The notes below the pieces were generated by a model. The model was not told where the DNA came from. It saw nothing but the letters and a program-made list of their open reading frames with translations, and searched no databases. From the NCBI GenBank assembly GCA_913051185.1, contig CAJXBM010000001.1, positions 1-64,000 of the forward strand: 64,000 nt of DNA, in the 5' to 3' direction. Of this stretch, positions 33,514-41,707 are shown piece by piece. The position numbers were made by a program, and so were the translations under genes. The DNA is from UBA2979 sp913051185 (GTDB lineage: Bacteria > Chloroflexota > Dehalococcoidia > UBA2979). Every line of letters starts with the position of its first letter. Position 1 is the stretch's first letter.

Positions 33514-34593
33514 ATGGATACAAAAACAGGACAGTTTAAGGTTGCTATTCAGAAACCAAGACAGATTCAACAGGCTGGGGGATCTCAGTTCAATATTGCA
33601 GATTCTTATGAGTTAGAACGCGAGGCATTAGACCCTATCGGAGCCGAGATAGTTGAGATAGATGCAGAGACCGATCAAGAATTCATAGAAATGGCAAAGG
33701 GTGCCGATGCAGTAATTGCCCGTGGGCGAAGAATTAACGCCGAGATTATTGCCGGACTCGAGAAATGCGTGGTAATTGGTGTCGGGAGCGTCGGTACGGA
33801 TACTGTTGACGTGTTGGCTGCGACTGATGCAGGGATTCCCGTGACCAATGTGCCGGATACATTTATTGAAGAGGTTGCTGACCACGCGCTCACACTTTTG
33901 TTGGCCGCGCACAGGCGACTGTATGAGATGCGAGATTTAATGCTTGCAGGTCGCTTTTCGGAGGGGCACCCATATCTTAGGCAATATCCAAGACTCTATG
34001 GTCAGACTATAGGACTCATATCATTCGGTAATGTGGCGCATGCGGTGGCTAGGCGATGTAAGTCCTTTGGCTTGCACGTTATAGCCCATGATCCATACGT
34101 AAGTGAGATAGAGATGACAGCTCAAGGTGTAGAACCCGTTGGCTATCAGGAATTATTTGAAAGATCTGATTTTGTTTCTAATCATGCGCCGTATAACGAG
34201 GAAACCCATCATATGATTTCAACGAACCAATTTGGTGCAATGAAGAACTCTGCAATGTTTATAAATACGGGCCGAGGTGGATGCCACGATGAGGAAGCCT
34301 TAATTGCTGCCCTTGAATCAGGTCAAATAGCTGGGGCTGGACTCGATGTATTTGAGATAGAGCCGACAGATCGTGAGAATCCTCTTCTAGCCATGTCTAA
34401 TGTGATAGTCACACCACATGTGGCGTCTGCTAGTTCCCGGATGATGCCGGAGGCACGAAGGAAACTAGGTCGCGAGATTGCTACTGCTCTGTTGGGTCGA
34501 TGGCCGCGAAGCGCAGTGAACCCAGACGTATTGCGAGACTCAAAGCTGCAGCGTTGGCAGCCAATGCCAATGGATCGTGGTCCAAACCGTTAG
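33514..34593 (+). CDS. D-isomer-specific 2-hydroxyacid dehydrogenase
   Basis: About 359 residues from ATG 33514, chosen over 33496 for the TAGGGAG site. The catalytic triad is present: Arg in INTGRGGCHDEEAL, Glu in AGLDVFEIEP and His in VIVTPHVAS. The nucleotide-binding loop reads GLISFGNVAHAVARR: the usual GxGxxG has lost its first and last glycines, though the fold around it is kept. The family reduces 2-oxo acids (glyoxylate, hydroxypyruvate, phosphoglycerate and others) with NAD(P)H. Substrate not determinable. Its end faces greA 14 bp away. Confidence 0.9.
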   Translation: MDTKTGQFKVAIQKPRQIQQAGGSQFNIADSYELEREALDPIGAEIVEIDAETDQEFIEMAKGADAVIARGRRINAEIIAGLEKCVVIGVGSVGTDTVDVLAATDAGIPVTNVPDTFIEEVADHALTLLLAAHRRLYEMRDLMLAGRFSEGHPYLRQYPRLYGQTIGLISFGNVAHAVARRCKSFGLHVIAHDPYVSEIEMTAQGVEPVGYQELFERSDFVSNHAPYNEETHHMISTNQFGAMKNSAMFINTGRGGCHDEEALIAALESGQIAGAGLDVFEIEPTDRENPLLAMSNVIVTPHVASASSRMMPEARRKLGREIATALLGRWPRSAVNPDVLRDSKLQRWQPMPMDRGPNR

Positions 34594-34607
34594 TGAATTT
34601 ACGAATA

Positions 34608-35081
34608 TTAGTTTTTAATATTTAGTATCTGTAGAGCAATTTCGCCCTTCGGGGCGTCGAATTTCGCGAGCTCACCACTTGCGCGATTAAAAAGAGCTTC
34701 GCCCATGGGTGATTCGATGGATATATGGGTTGGGGGATTAGCCTCGACGTGCGAGACCAGTGTAATCTCCCGTTCGTTGCCATTTGCATCACGAATTGTA
34801 ATAACTGACCCCAATCCAGATCTTCCATCGTTACGGTTGCTTTGGATCACCGCATTATTAATTTGTGCCTCAAGGTCTCGAATCGATGACTGTAACTTGG
34901 ACATTTCCTCACGTGCGGCATGCAAAGGAGCATTTTCACTAAAATCGCCGTCTGCTCTGGTTCGATGTAATTCCTGAGACAATTCAGGTACACGAGCGTT
35001 TAGCTCGATCAAATTTTTTTTCATCGTTTCGAAGTCTTCTTCCGTGACTAGCACTGCCTCCGGATTATTTTCATCTGCCAT
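34608..35081 (-). CDS. greA: Transcription elongation factor GreA/GreB family
   Basis: The 157 residues form an N-terminal coiled coil (about 12-82) and a C-terminal FKBP-like domain. The tip of the coiled coil carries the conserved acidic motif DGDFSENAPLHAAREE, which reaches into the RNA polymerase secondary channel to trigger cleavage of backtracked RNA. The C-terminal part contains LGSVITIRD, ISIESPMGEALFNRASGE and IALQILNI, as in GreA. Isolated single gene, convergent with the dehydrogenase and divergent from rsmG. Confidence 0.93.
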   Translation of the reverse strand: MADENNPEAVLVTEEDFETMKKNLIELNARVPELSQELHRTRADGDFSENAPLHAAREEMSKLQSSIRDLEAQINNAVIQSNRNDGRSGLGSVITIRDANGNEREITLVSHVEANPPTHISIESPMGEALFNRASGELAKFDAPKGEIALQILNIKN

Positions 35082-35211
35082 TTTCTCAAAACCTTTCTAT
35101 CTAAAATTGTTGATGGACAAAATCTATTCGCTAAATATCAAATCTTAAGCAGTCGTATCAATTAAATTGGACATAACATCGATTGTTAAAGTTGAATATT
35201 GAGGATACACG

Positions 35212-35967
35212 ATGATCAGCTCAATAGTTGCCATCAATTTGGAGCGATATTTAAGTGATACAGATCTGCCTGTAACAGATCAAACTGTGGCCATTTTTAG
35301 CGATTATCTTTCACTTTTGCAGAAATTTAATCAACGAGCGGGATTTACTTCACTTATCGATGACGATGAGATAGTGAAACGTCATTTTATTGAATCGATT
35401 GCGTTATTAGTATCAGTGCATGCCACGGGTGTGATCTCAGATTGGGGAATTTTGAATGCAGTCGATATCGGACCGGGCGGCGGTTTCCCGTCTGTTCCGA
35501 TGGCAATTATGGACTCACGTTTGCAGCTGAGTCTAGTAGAGTCAAACGGAAAACGTGCTCACTATTTAGAGCAAATAATCAGTGATCTTCAGTCACACGG
35601 AATACTGGCAAACACCAGAATCCTCAATGCGCGCGCTGAGGATGCGGGTCGACTGGATTTTTTTCGGGAATGTCATGATCTGGTTGTATCCAGAGCAGTG
35701 GCACCGCTCAATGTACTTGTCGAGTATTCACTGCCGATGTTGAGGGATGGGGGAATATTTGCGTCAGTAAAAGGATCTCGTGTACATGAGGAGATAGCTG
35801 ATGCTAAGAATGCCCTGGAAGAACTAGGTGGACAGCTTGTTACTGTATCCGATCTGCCTCTAGTAACCACGCCACACCAGCAAAGCGTAGTGATCATCGA
35901 GAAAAAAGGTCCAATCGACGAAAAATACCCTAGACGCGCCGGAGTCCCTGTGCGCCGTCCACTCTAA
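35212..35967 (+). CDS. rsmG: 16S rRNA (guanine527-N7)-methyltransferase RsmG
   Basis: The 251-residue SAM-dependent methyltransferase has a RsmG N-terminal helical region containing FSDYLSLLQKFNQRAGFTSLIDDDEIVKRHFIESI. The SAM-binding motif is AVDIGPGGGFPSVPMAI, and LVVSRAVAPLNVLVEYSLPML follows. The end, EKYPRRAGVPVRRPL, is the family C-terminus. It methylates N7 of G527 in 16S rRNA. Unlike in many bacteria it is not next to mnmG or parAB. Confidence 0.95.
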   Translation: MISSIVAINLERYLSDTDLPVTDQTVAIFSDYLSLLQKFNQRAGFTSLIDDDEIVKRHFIESIALLVSVHATGVISDWGILNAVDIGPGGGFPSVPMAIMDSRLQLSLVESNGKRAHYLEQIISDLQSHGILANTRILNARAEDAGRLDFFRECHDLVVSRAVAPLNVLVEYSLPMLRDGGIFASVKGSRVHEEIADAKNALEELGGQLVTVSDLPLVTTPHQQSVVIIEKKGPIDEKYPRRAGVPVRRPL

Positions 35968-36179
35968 TCTATTCGAAAGGATTTCAGCGCGTAATTCCGA
36001 GACCAAAGGATGGTTAAATACTCGTCTAATTCAACTCTAGTCCAGACCTTGCCGTTGACAATAGTCTTCCTCATGCGACACGAGCTCGTTTTTTATTTTG
36101 GTCATTTGGGAACAGGCGTACACTCAGTTATGGGCGTGTCTCAAGTCGTCGAACCAGACCAAGTTATGAGGGAGGAATT

Positions 36180-36731
36180 ATGAAAGTCTCTGAGTATCAG
36201 GCACTACTTTCAGAATCGCGAAGACCATTTTGTGATTTACTCGGGAGCTGTAGCGTTAAACAATTAATGGAGAAGTCTAGCGAGGATTCGTGGTGTGCAC
36301 TCGAAACATTTGAACATCTTGTTCAGTCGGATGTCTATCATTTCTCCGACATTTTAAGACCATTGTGTGAGGATGAATTCGATCTAATCGCTCTTTTTAG
36401 TTCCCGGGTAGAAACAGACGGCGGTAAGGTTTTTGATACTATTCCGTCTCCTGCTGGTGCAAAATCCAAATCAGAACTTTTAGTCTTGCAGGATGAGGTA
36501 TACAAAATATTTTATTTAGGTCTTAAAGAATACGATGCACGCCTGGAATTATCTGAGTCCACCTTGCACCACCCGGTATTTGGAGACTTGCGCGGAATTA
36601 ATTGGGTTAACTTTTACGCATTTCATGATTGGAATCACTATATTCAAGGTGCCGTAGCAGCAAATAAGATCGGTGTTATTCCGAAATATGACCCTTATGG
36701 GATTCCAAGGCAAACACATCAATCGCAATAA
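36180..36731 (+). CDS. DinB-like four-helix-bundle protein
   Basis: The 183 residues look mostly helical. The first metal-binding histidine is expected in TFEHLVQSD, and the other two in the late helix AFHDWNHYIQGAVAANKIG, giving the three-His site of the DinB/YfiT superfamily. Members are metal-dependent and linked to thiol transfer or stress, mostly uncharacterised. GGGAGG precedes the ATG. Confidence 0.8.
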   Translation: MKVSEYQALLSESRRPFCDLLGSCSVKQLMEKSSEDSWCALETFEHLVQSDVYHFSDILRPLCEDEFDLIALFSSRVETDGGKVFDTIPSPAGAKSKSELLVLQDEVYKIFYLGLKEYDARLELSESTLHHPVFGDLRGINWVNFYAFHDWNHYIQGAVAANKIGVIPKYDPYGIPRQTHQSQ

Positions 36732-36771
36732 TTGTTATTAAATCTCTGTGACGAGCTTATATACTCGCACA

Positions 36772-36930
36772 ATGAGACACGAAGAAAAAAATAACAATGA
36801 TGACAAGAAACCTCTTCACAAAAAAGATGAATGGGGATTTAACTATTGGGAAACAGTCACGCAAGCTGAATTAGAAGCATGGCGTGACGAAGCCAAGGCA
36901 TTTAAGAAGTTCAAGGGAGTTGGCGAATAA
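36772..36930 (+). CDS. 52-residue charged hypothetical protein
   Basis: The product starts at ATG 36772 (a longer in-frame reading from 36748 is possible). It is highly charged and asparagine/lysine-rich at the N-terminus, then has GFNYWETVTQAELEAWRDEAKAFKKF, which predicts a helix. There is no signal or membrane segment and no clear ribosome-binding site. Not recognised. It follows the DinB-like gene in the same direction. Confidence 0.45.
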   Translation: MRHEEKNNNDDKKPLHKKDEWGFNYWETVTQAELEAWRDEAKAFKKFKGVGE

Positions 36931-36962
36931 CGGGTAAATTTTTGTCGAAATGGAGAGGGGAA

Positions 36963-37334
36963 TTATGCCCTTAAAAATCCAGCCGCGTAATCTCTATAAT
37001 CAGCACCAAAGCCATCAAGAATTTCTTTCAAATCGTCCTTAACATCTCCTAAAACAATAAAGCTTTCGATTTCAAATAAGCCCTGAAAAATCTCCAGTAA
37101 ATGAGAGCTGAGTAAATTATCAATTCTTAATTTCGCACCATCGCTGTCATCAAAAAATTCGATGAGAGTTGCGTTTTGCTTATCGGGTGAAACGTACCAT
37201 TCGAATCTCTTTGTTTTTGGCTCATCCAAATCACTGGTATATGGAACCGCTTGATTTTTCATAAAATCTAAACATTTTTCAGGGTCCGTAATCTTTAACT
37301 CGAAAATAAAAGAAATGTGTTTTACTGCTGACAT
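36963..37334 (-). CDS. Small ferredoxin-fold (antibiotic-biosynthesis-monooxygenase-like) protein
   Basis: The 123 residues begin VKHISFIFELKITDPEKCLDFMKNQAVPYTSDLDEPKTKRFEWYVSPDKQNATLIEFFDDSDGAKLRIDNL. The order of strand, helix, strand with W/Y, strand ending IEFFDDSDGA and helix is that of the dimeric alpha-beta-barrel ABM/quinol monooxygenase-like group. A further region (FEIESFIVLGDVKDDL) continues the fold. The assignment is by pattern only, and activity is unknown. Confidence 0.6.
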   Translation of the reverse strand: MSAVKHISFIFELKITDPEKCLDFMKNQAVPYTSDLDEPKTKRFEWYVSPDKQNATLIEFFDDSDGAKLRIDNLLSSHLLEIFQGLFEIESFIVLGDVKDDLKEILDGFGADYRDYAAGFLRA

Positions 37335-37398
37335 GATTAGTTCAAACTATTCCGATTCCATTTTGAACCATAAGTTAACACAATTATTGAATTACTTT

Positions 37399-37439
37399 GC
37401 AGGCACTTACCGTAGGCCTGGTTAAGGGACTGTCAGAAT
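37399..37439 (+). repeat. Direct-repeat copy 1 (partner at 37957-37997)
   Basis: This 41-bp segment aligns without gaps to 37957-37997, exactly 558 bp downstream, with about 31 of 41 identical. The core TACCGTAGGCCTG (37408-37420 and 37966-37978) is identical. Copy 2 covers the stop codon of the broken gene, so copy 1 looks like the 3' end of a lost tandem paralogue. Confidence 0.7.
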
Positions 37440-37505
37440 TAATAGAGCTTACACAAAACATCTGGGGAAAGCAGTACTATCTGTCGGGAATGGAAAGGAC
37501 ACGGC

Positions 37506-37973
37506 ATGGATTGGGAACAACTAACAATCATTGCTTAGATTGTCACGGGGATCGCGACGTTGGCGGTAGCAGTGTTCTTGGCGAGCCAATTAAGTCAGCA
37601 GCACAGAGATTCACAAAAAGACATCGTGATGCGGATTCAAGATCGTGCTGACACCTACCGTGTAGAAATGTTTAAAGATCCCAAGCTAGCGACGCTTTGG
37701 AATAGGGGACAATCTTCTTATTCGACGCTTTCAGATGAAGAAAAAGAGCAGTTTGGGTGGCTCTGCTTAGGCCTTACTACTATTTGGATGAATATGTCGG
37801 AGTACATAGATGAAGTTGGGATTGAAACTGAAACCATTTTCAAGAACATGCTTGAGGGTGAGGGAATGCGCGCCAGGCTTGCTGATGAAAAAGGCATGCG
37901 ACCCGTACTTCCTGCAAAGTTTGTTGCATATTTAGATGAAATCTCTGGGGAAATGGGTAGGCCCCTACCGTAG
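37506..37973 (+). pseudogene. Membrane-anchored hypothetical gene interrupted by an in-frame amber codon
   Basis: ATG 37506 has an ideal AAAGGA site. It reads MDWEQLTIIA, then TAG at 37536-37538, then continues in the same frame through IVTGIATLAVAVFLASQLSQQHRDSQK to TAG 37971-37973. Without the amber codon this would be a 155-residue protein with one N-terminal membrane helix and a cytoplasmic helical domain (YRVEMFKDPKLATLWNRGQSSY and onward). TTG 37560 could restart translation but would remove half the membrane helix. The function is unknown. Either a recent nonsense mutation, amber read-through, or an assembly error. Confidence 0.7.
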
Positions 37974-37997
37974 GCCTGAATAAGGAAGCCTCAGAAC
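37957..37997 (+). repeat. Direct-repeat copy 2 (partner at 37399-37439)
   Basis: This copy covers the last codons, the stop and 24 bp downstream of the broken gene. Together with copy 1 it brackets that gene with a 558-bp (186-codon) period, as expected for a former tandem duplication in which the first copy has eroded to its tail. Confidence 0.7.
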
Positions 37998-38083
37998 AAA
38001 CACTATTTAGAGTTCATCGGCTTCTTCACGAATTCGTGTGGATTCGTTGCTACATAAGAGGTTTAAGCGAATGGGTAGAGTCT

Positions 38084-38998
38084 TTAAAACTTATAAATTT
38101 CATCAATAATCATTGATCCAAAGAGCATTGATAGGTAAATAGTCGAGTACCTCCAGAGTGTTTGAGTGTGCTCTAGGTGTTCTCCTTGTGAAACTTGGAT
38201 CGATATATAAATAAACCTGAGTCCAGTGATGATGGCCACAACTATAAATATAATTCCCATCGAGGCTACAAAGAAAAAGGCAATGGTCGAAGCTACAGTG
38301 AGAAGAGACCAAAGAACGATTTGTCTTTTTGTATATTTGTAACCAACCACATTTGGTGCCATAGGTATGTCAGCAGTCTGGTAATCGTCATGTAGTCCCA
38401 ACGCTAGCGCCCAGAAATGTGGGGGTTGCCAGCAGAATACGATTATGAATAAGGTAATGCCTTCGATTGTGATTTGATTACTGATTGCTGTCCAACCAAT
38501 GAGTGCAGGCATCGCACCAGCAATGCCCCCAAGCACCGTGTTGTGGACTGTTTTGCGTTTCAGGATCGGGCTATATATGCCTGCATAGAAGATGTAAGCA
38601 AAGATAGACAAGATTGCCGACAAGGGGTTGATAGCAATCCACATCCAGATGCCACTTGTTATTCCGAGGATTAGACCAAAAATAACAGCATTTTTTTGCG
38701 TTATTGTGCCTCGTGGTAATGGACGATTCCGTGTCCGCTTCATTAAACCGTCGATATCACTGTCGATCGCCATATTAATTGAAGAGGCGCCGCCTGCCGA
38801 TAAGATACCCCCAATCATCGTTGCTACGACTATGGTGGTTCCAGGCCATGCCCCAGAAGCTAGAAACATAGCTGGTACGGTTGTGATTAGGAGTAATAGC
38901 ACGATTGAAGGCTTCATCAGAGTTAAGTAATCTCGCAGCACAGAGCCAAGGTTTCTGGAAGCAGGAGAAACTGTTGCAGGTTGAGTTTTAGAGTTCAT
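38084..38998 (-). CDS. ctaB: Protoheme IX farnesyltransferase (haem O synthase)
   Basis: The 304-residue UbiA-family membrane protein has about nine membrane segments. The first prenyl-diphosphate-binding motif is NMAIDSDIDGLMKRTRNRPLPRG, diagnostic of CtaB/CyoE. The second conserved region is FCWQPPHFWALALGLHDDYQTADIPMAPNVVG. The enzyme attaches a farnesyl group to haem b to give haem O for haem-copper oxidases. It lies at the downstream end of the ccm operon and serves the oxidase encoded at 44952-48955. No haem A synthase (ctaA) is visible in the window. Confidence 0.95.
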   Translation of the reverse strand: MNSKTQPATVSPASRNLGSVLRDYLTLMKPSIVLLLLITTVPAMFLASGAWPGTTIVVATMIGGILSAGGASSINMAIDSDIDGLMKRTRNRPLPRGTITQKNAVIFGLILGITSGIWMWIAINPLSAILSIFAYIFYAGIYSPILKRKTVHNTVLGGIAGAMPALIGWTAISNQITIEGITLFIIVFCWQPPHFWALALGLHDDYQTADIPMAPNVVGYKYTKRQIVLWSLLTVASTIAFFFVASMGIIFIVVAIITGLRFIYISIQVSQGEHLEHTQTLWRYSTIYLSMLFGSMIIDEIYKF

Positions 38999-39052
38999 AT
39001 TTTAGTGATGCAATCTATTCTCGCTGGAGTCTCTCTTGGGCAGACTTAGGAC

Positions 39053-39202
39053 TCAAACCTCATCGTGATTTTCAATAATGTTTTCTAGCTCGTCTATTTG
39101 ACTTTGTAGATTTCGGATTTTCACCTGCAATATCACTAGATAGGTGAACATACCAGCCCAAAATACTGCAAACCCAGCAAATAAAAAACCAATCTCTGAC
39201 AT
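39053..39202 (-). CDS. ccmD: CcmD-like small haem-exporter subunit
   Basis: The 49 residues are read from ATG 39202, which has AAAGAG at good spacing and lies 4 bp after the ccmC stop. It has one N-terminal membrane helix (GFLFAGFAVFWAGMFTYLVILQV) followed by a charged coiled-coil-like tail (KIRNLQSQIDELENIIENHDEV). Length, topology and position directly after ccmC identify it as the CcmD-type subunit that helps release haem-loaded CcmE from CcmABC. Sequence alone would not be enough, since CcmD is poorly conserved. Confidence 0.75.
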   Translation of the reverse strand: MSEIGFLFAGFAVFWAGMFTYLVILQVKIRNLQSQIDELENIIENHDEV

Positions 39203-39206
39203 CCGG

Positions 39207-39920
39207 TCAACTCTTTTCGGAAATATTTGTTTTTGCAATGGCTTTAAGTTTAAGAAGACGTTGGGATAATAGCTCAGTTTCGACTCCAAGCGTAATAAAC
39301 CAAGCTGCCACCGAGATTACCGCTAAAACTGAGAATAACGTTACTAGTAGCATTTCGTCCGGAAGAGCAGGATTTAATTTTGCAATTATTGGCTGGGGAT
39401 GTAATGTTCGCCACCAACGTACTGACATATGTATAAGAGGAATATCGAGAAATCCAATAATCGCATATATCGAACAAAAACGAGCCGATTTGTCACTATC
39501 GAGGCTGCTCGATTTTCGAGCTATTAAGTAAGCCGAGAAAATCAAGAACAGTATTAGGGTGGTGGTGATTCTAGGATCCCATTGCCAGTAGACTCCCCAG
39601 ATTGGTTTTCCCCAGAGTGAGCCGGTTATTAAAGTTAACAAAGTAAATATCAGCCCTACTACCGCAGCTCCTTGTGCAGCAGAGTCCCACTTAAAATCTC
39701 GTTTTAGCAGAAACAATATGCAACATACAGCTGTGACTGTAAATGCAAAGTAGGACGCAAGAGCTGACGGAAGATGGACGTATAGCAGGCGTTGAACATC
39801 TCCTTCAATTAACTCAGTTGGTGCAGTCACCAGTGCGAGCGCCGCCATCCCGATCATCGCCACCCCAGCCACCGGGGGAAGCACTTTCCAACGTAACGCA
39901 TAAATATTATTTAGAAACAT
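39207..39920 (-). CDS. ccmC: Haem exporter/haem-handling protein CcmC
   Basis: The 237-residue protein has six membrane segments. The tryptophan-rich haem-handling motif WGVYWQWDPRITTTLILFL is intact, with LYVHLPSALASYF before it and IPLIHMSVRWWRTLHPQP after it; both histidines that ligate haem in the family are present. CcmC presents haem to CcmE on the outer face of the membrane. It sits between ccmB and ccmD in the minus-strand ccm operon. Confidence 0.95.
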   Translation of the reverse strand: MFLNNIYALRWKVLPPVAGVAMIGMAALALVTAPTELIEGDVQRLLYVHLPSALASYFAFTVTAVCCILFLLKRDFKWDSAAQGAAVVGLIFTLLTLITGSLWGKPIWGVYWQWDPRITTTLILFLIFSAYLIARKSSSLDSDKSARFCSIYAIIGFLDIPLIHMSVRWWRTLHPQPIIAKLNPALPDEMLLVTLFSVLAVISVAAWFITLGVETELLSQRLLKLKAIAKTNISEKS

Positions 39921-39944
39921 AACTCTACTATCTCAGTGATCACT

Positions 39945-40613
39945 TCAATCGGCCAGAGGGAACATTAGCGTAGCAATTGCAGTACTCCAAATCGTGAAAA
40001 GACTTAGCAAAAGAATCCATGGAGTGGTGCTGGCTTCTTGCTGCAGGCTTGCCGAGGTGGCTTCGACCGAAGCGATCAACAATGGGACCAAAAGGGGAAG
40101 CGCTAAGACAGGAAGCAGAAGCCCTCCGTTGTTCCGATCTAAATTTATAGCAGAGAGCAGAGTCGATAAAGCTGTGTACCCGATCGTCCCGATGGTCACG
40201 ATTATCAGCAGCTCAGGAGTAAAGAGGGGCTCCGAGAACAAAATTGTGGCTCCTAACAATAAACCGAACTCGATTAATAGAAGCATCAATATATTTGCCA
40301 GAGTCTTTGCGATATAGATTGTCATTGAATGAATGGGACTGATTTTTAACGCATCAAGGATGCCATTTTGGCGATCTTGTTGAAATGATTGACCGGTTGC
40401 GAAAATTCCTGAAAACAAGAAAACAGTCCAGATGACCCCCGGCAGGAGGCTACTTACTAGACCAGTAGTGAGGTTAAAAGCAAAGGAGTATAGGAGGAGC
40501 GCCGTTATCGCAAACATGCAGGCGGTGATCCAATCTGTTTTATCTCGCCACGCTTGCTTGAGGTTCGCAGTCAGGAGCTTGCCGCCAATTTGTAATTGTG
40601 AGGGTAAGTTCAT
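39945..40613 (-). CDS. ccmB: ABC permease CcmB
   Basis: About 222 residues from ATG 40613, whose ATGA overlap with the ccmA stop (40610-40613) supports this start. Six membrane segments. The segment FSGIFATGQSFQQDRQNGILDALKISPI and later GTIGYTALSTLLSAI match CcmB. With CcmA it forms the ABC complex whose ATP hydrolysis releases holo-CcmE from CcmC. Confidence 0.92.
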   Translation of the reverse strand: MNLPSQLQIGGKLLTANLKQAWRDKTDWITACMFAITALLLYSFAFNLTTGLVSSLLPGVIWTVFLFSGIFATGQSFQQDRQNGILDALKISPIHSMTIYIAKTLANILMLLLIEFGLLLGATILFSEPLFTPELLIIVTIGTIGYTALSTLLSAINLDRNNGGLLLPVLALPLLVPLLIASVEATSASLQQEASTTPWILLLSLFTIWSTAIATLMFPLAD

Positions 40614-41290
40614 AGAGCATCCTTGCCTAGACTTGTTTCTATGACCCGCCCGCCTTCGAGTCGTACAAAGCCCGTAGCCCAAGTATCCACTCGTTCCTCT
40701 CGATGTGTCGCAGCTAGCACGGTAATCGGAGTTGCCTCTTCTTCGGCTGCATTCATGAGTATCAGTTGATCAAGTATCCTCAGCCCGTCTTGGTCTAGCC
40801 CAATTTCCGGCTCGTCGAGCAGCAGTACTTTCGGTTTATGGAGGAGAGCTTTTGCGATCATTAATCGCTGCTTTTGTCCACGTGAGAATGTACCGATCAT
40901 CTCGTCGCGCAAGTGCCATATTTCTACACTAGTCAACAATCTTTCAATTCGTTCGTGATTATTCGGCACCTGATATATTTTTGCGAATAATTCAAGATCT
41001 TCGATCGGTGAGAAATTTTCATAGACCATGGGTTGATGCCGAATGACGCCAATTATATTTTGCAGGGCTGTGGTTTTCTTGGAAACGTCGTGACCAAGAA
41101 TTTTAGCGGAGCCCTCTGAAGATTGAAGAAGTGTTGAAAGTATAGTCAGGAGAGTTGTTTTTCCTGAGCCGTTATTCCCGAGTAAAGCAATTCTTGAACC
41201 AGGGGTAATTTGAATCGACACCTTGTTTAGTGCCGGCAGACCATCATATCGCCGAGTTAGGGAATTTGTTTCGATAGCCATATTCTGCAT
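40610..41290 (-). CDS. ccmA: ABC ATPase CcmA
   Basis: The 226-residue nucleotide-binding protein has Walker A ALLGNNGSGKTTLL, signature FSRGQKQRLMIAKAL and Walker B VLLLDEPEIGLD, then H-loop LAATHREER. The signature starts FSRG rather than LSGG, as in many CcmA proteins. ATG 41281 is an alternative start. It overlaps ccmB by ATGA and forms the CcmAB ATPase. Confidence 0.93.
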   Translation of the reverse strand: MQNMAIETNSLTRRYDGLPALNKVSIQITPGSRIALLGNNGSGKTTLLTILSTLLQSSEGSAKILGHDVSKKTTALQNIIGVIRHQPMVYENFSPIEDLELFAKIYQVPNNHERIERLLTSVEIWHLRDEMIGTFSRGQKQRLMIAKALLHKPKVLLLDEPEIGLDQDGLRILDQLILMNAAEEEATPITVLAATHREERVDTWATGFVRLEGGRVIETSLGKDAL

Positions 41291-41296
41291 ATTTTT

Positions 41297-41707
41297 TTAA
41301 TTCGTTTCACTGCGCAGGCGTTTTATTAGTAGAAATATACCTGTCATGGGGATCATTATTGATCCGGCTGTCCAACTCCATAACCAAAGGTTGAATCCTC
41401 TTGGGGACAGGCTAGACCGTATTTGTGTTCCATAAGATTCTTCAAAGAAGAGGAGGATATTGTCAGGGCTGCGTCCGTCAGCCAACTGTGTCCTAATTGA
41501 ATTCTTAATATCGTTGCATAGGGCTAATGCGCAGGTTGTCAGACCTTCATTAACACAAACAGGGCAACGGAGTTGATCCTCAATAGCCAATGCTTGAATT
41601 TCAATCGAAGTCTCAGGTGTTTGAGCTGAAACATTTGTGACAGCATTTAATGAGATACACATCATGAGGGTGAAAAGAAACGTGTGTTTGAACATTTTAG
41701 TCTTCAT
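41297..41707 (-). CDS. ccmH: CcmH-type apocytochrome thiol reductase
   Basis: The 136 residues begin with a signal peptide (about 1-28). The periplasmic domain carries the redox motif LRCPVCVNEGLTTC with its CxxC pair, and NIKxx-like NSIRTQLADGRSPDNILLFFEESYGTQI, then one C-terminal membrane helix. This is the short CcmH/CcmL form without a fused CcmI domain, and no ccmI gene is seen. It reduces the haem-binding cysteines of apocytochromes. It overlaps ccmF by 4 bp. Confidence 0.92.
   Translation of the reverse strand: MKTKMFKHTFLFTLMMCISLNAVTNVSAQTPETSIEIQALAIEDQLRCPVCVNEGLTTCALALCNDIKNSIRTQLADGRSPDNILLFFEESYGTQIRSSLSPRGFNLWLWSWTAGSIMIPMTGIFLLIKRLRSETN

Noticed and set aside
37397..37651. 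An 84-codon open frame containing CLDCH, a haem-binding-like motif
   Set aside because: It is out of frame with the broken gene that has the good start at 37506 and sensible protein sequence. The CxxCH arises by chance from the other reading frame.
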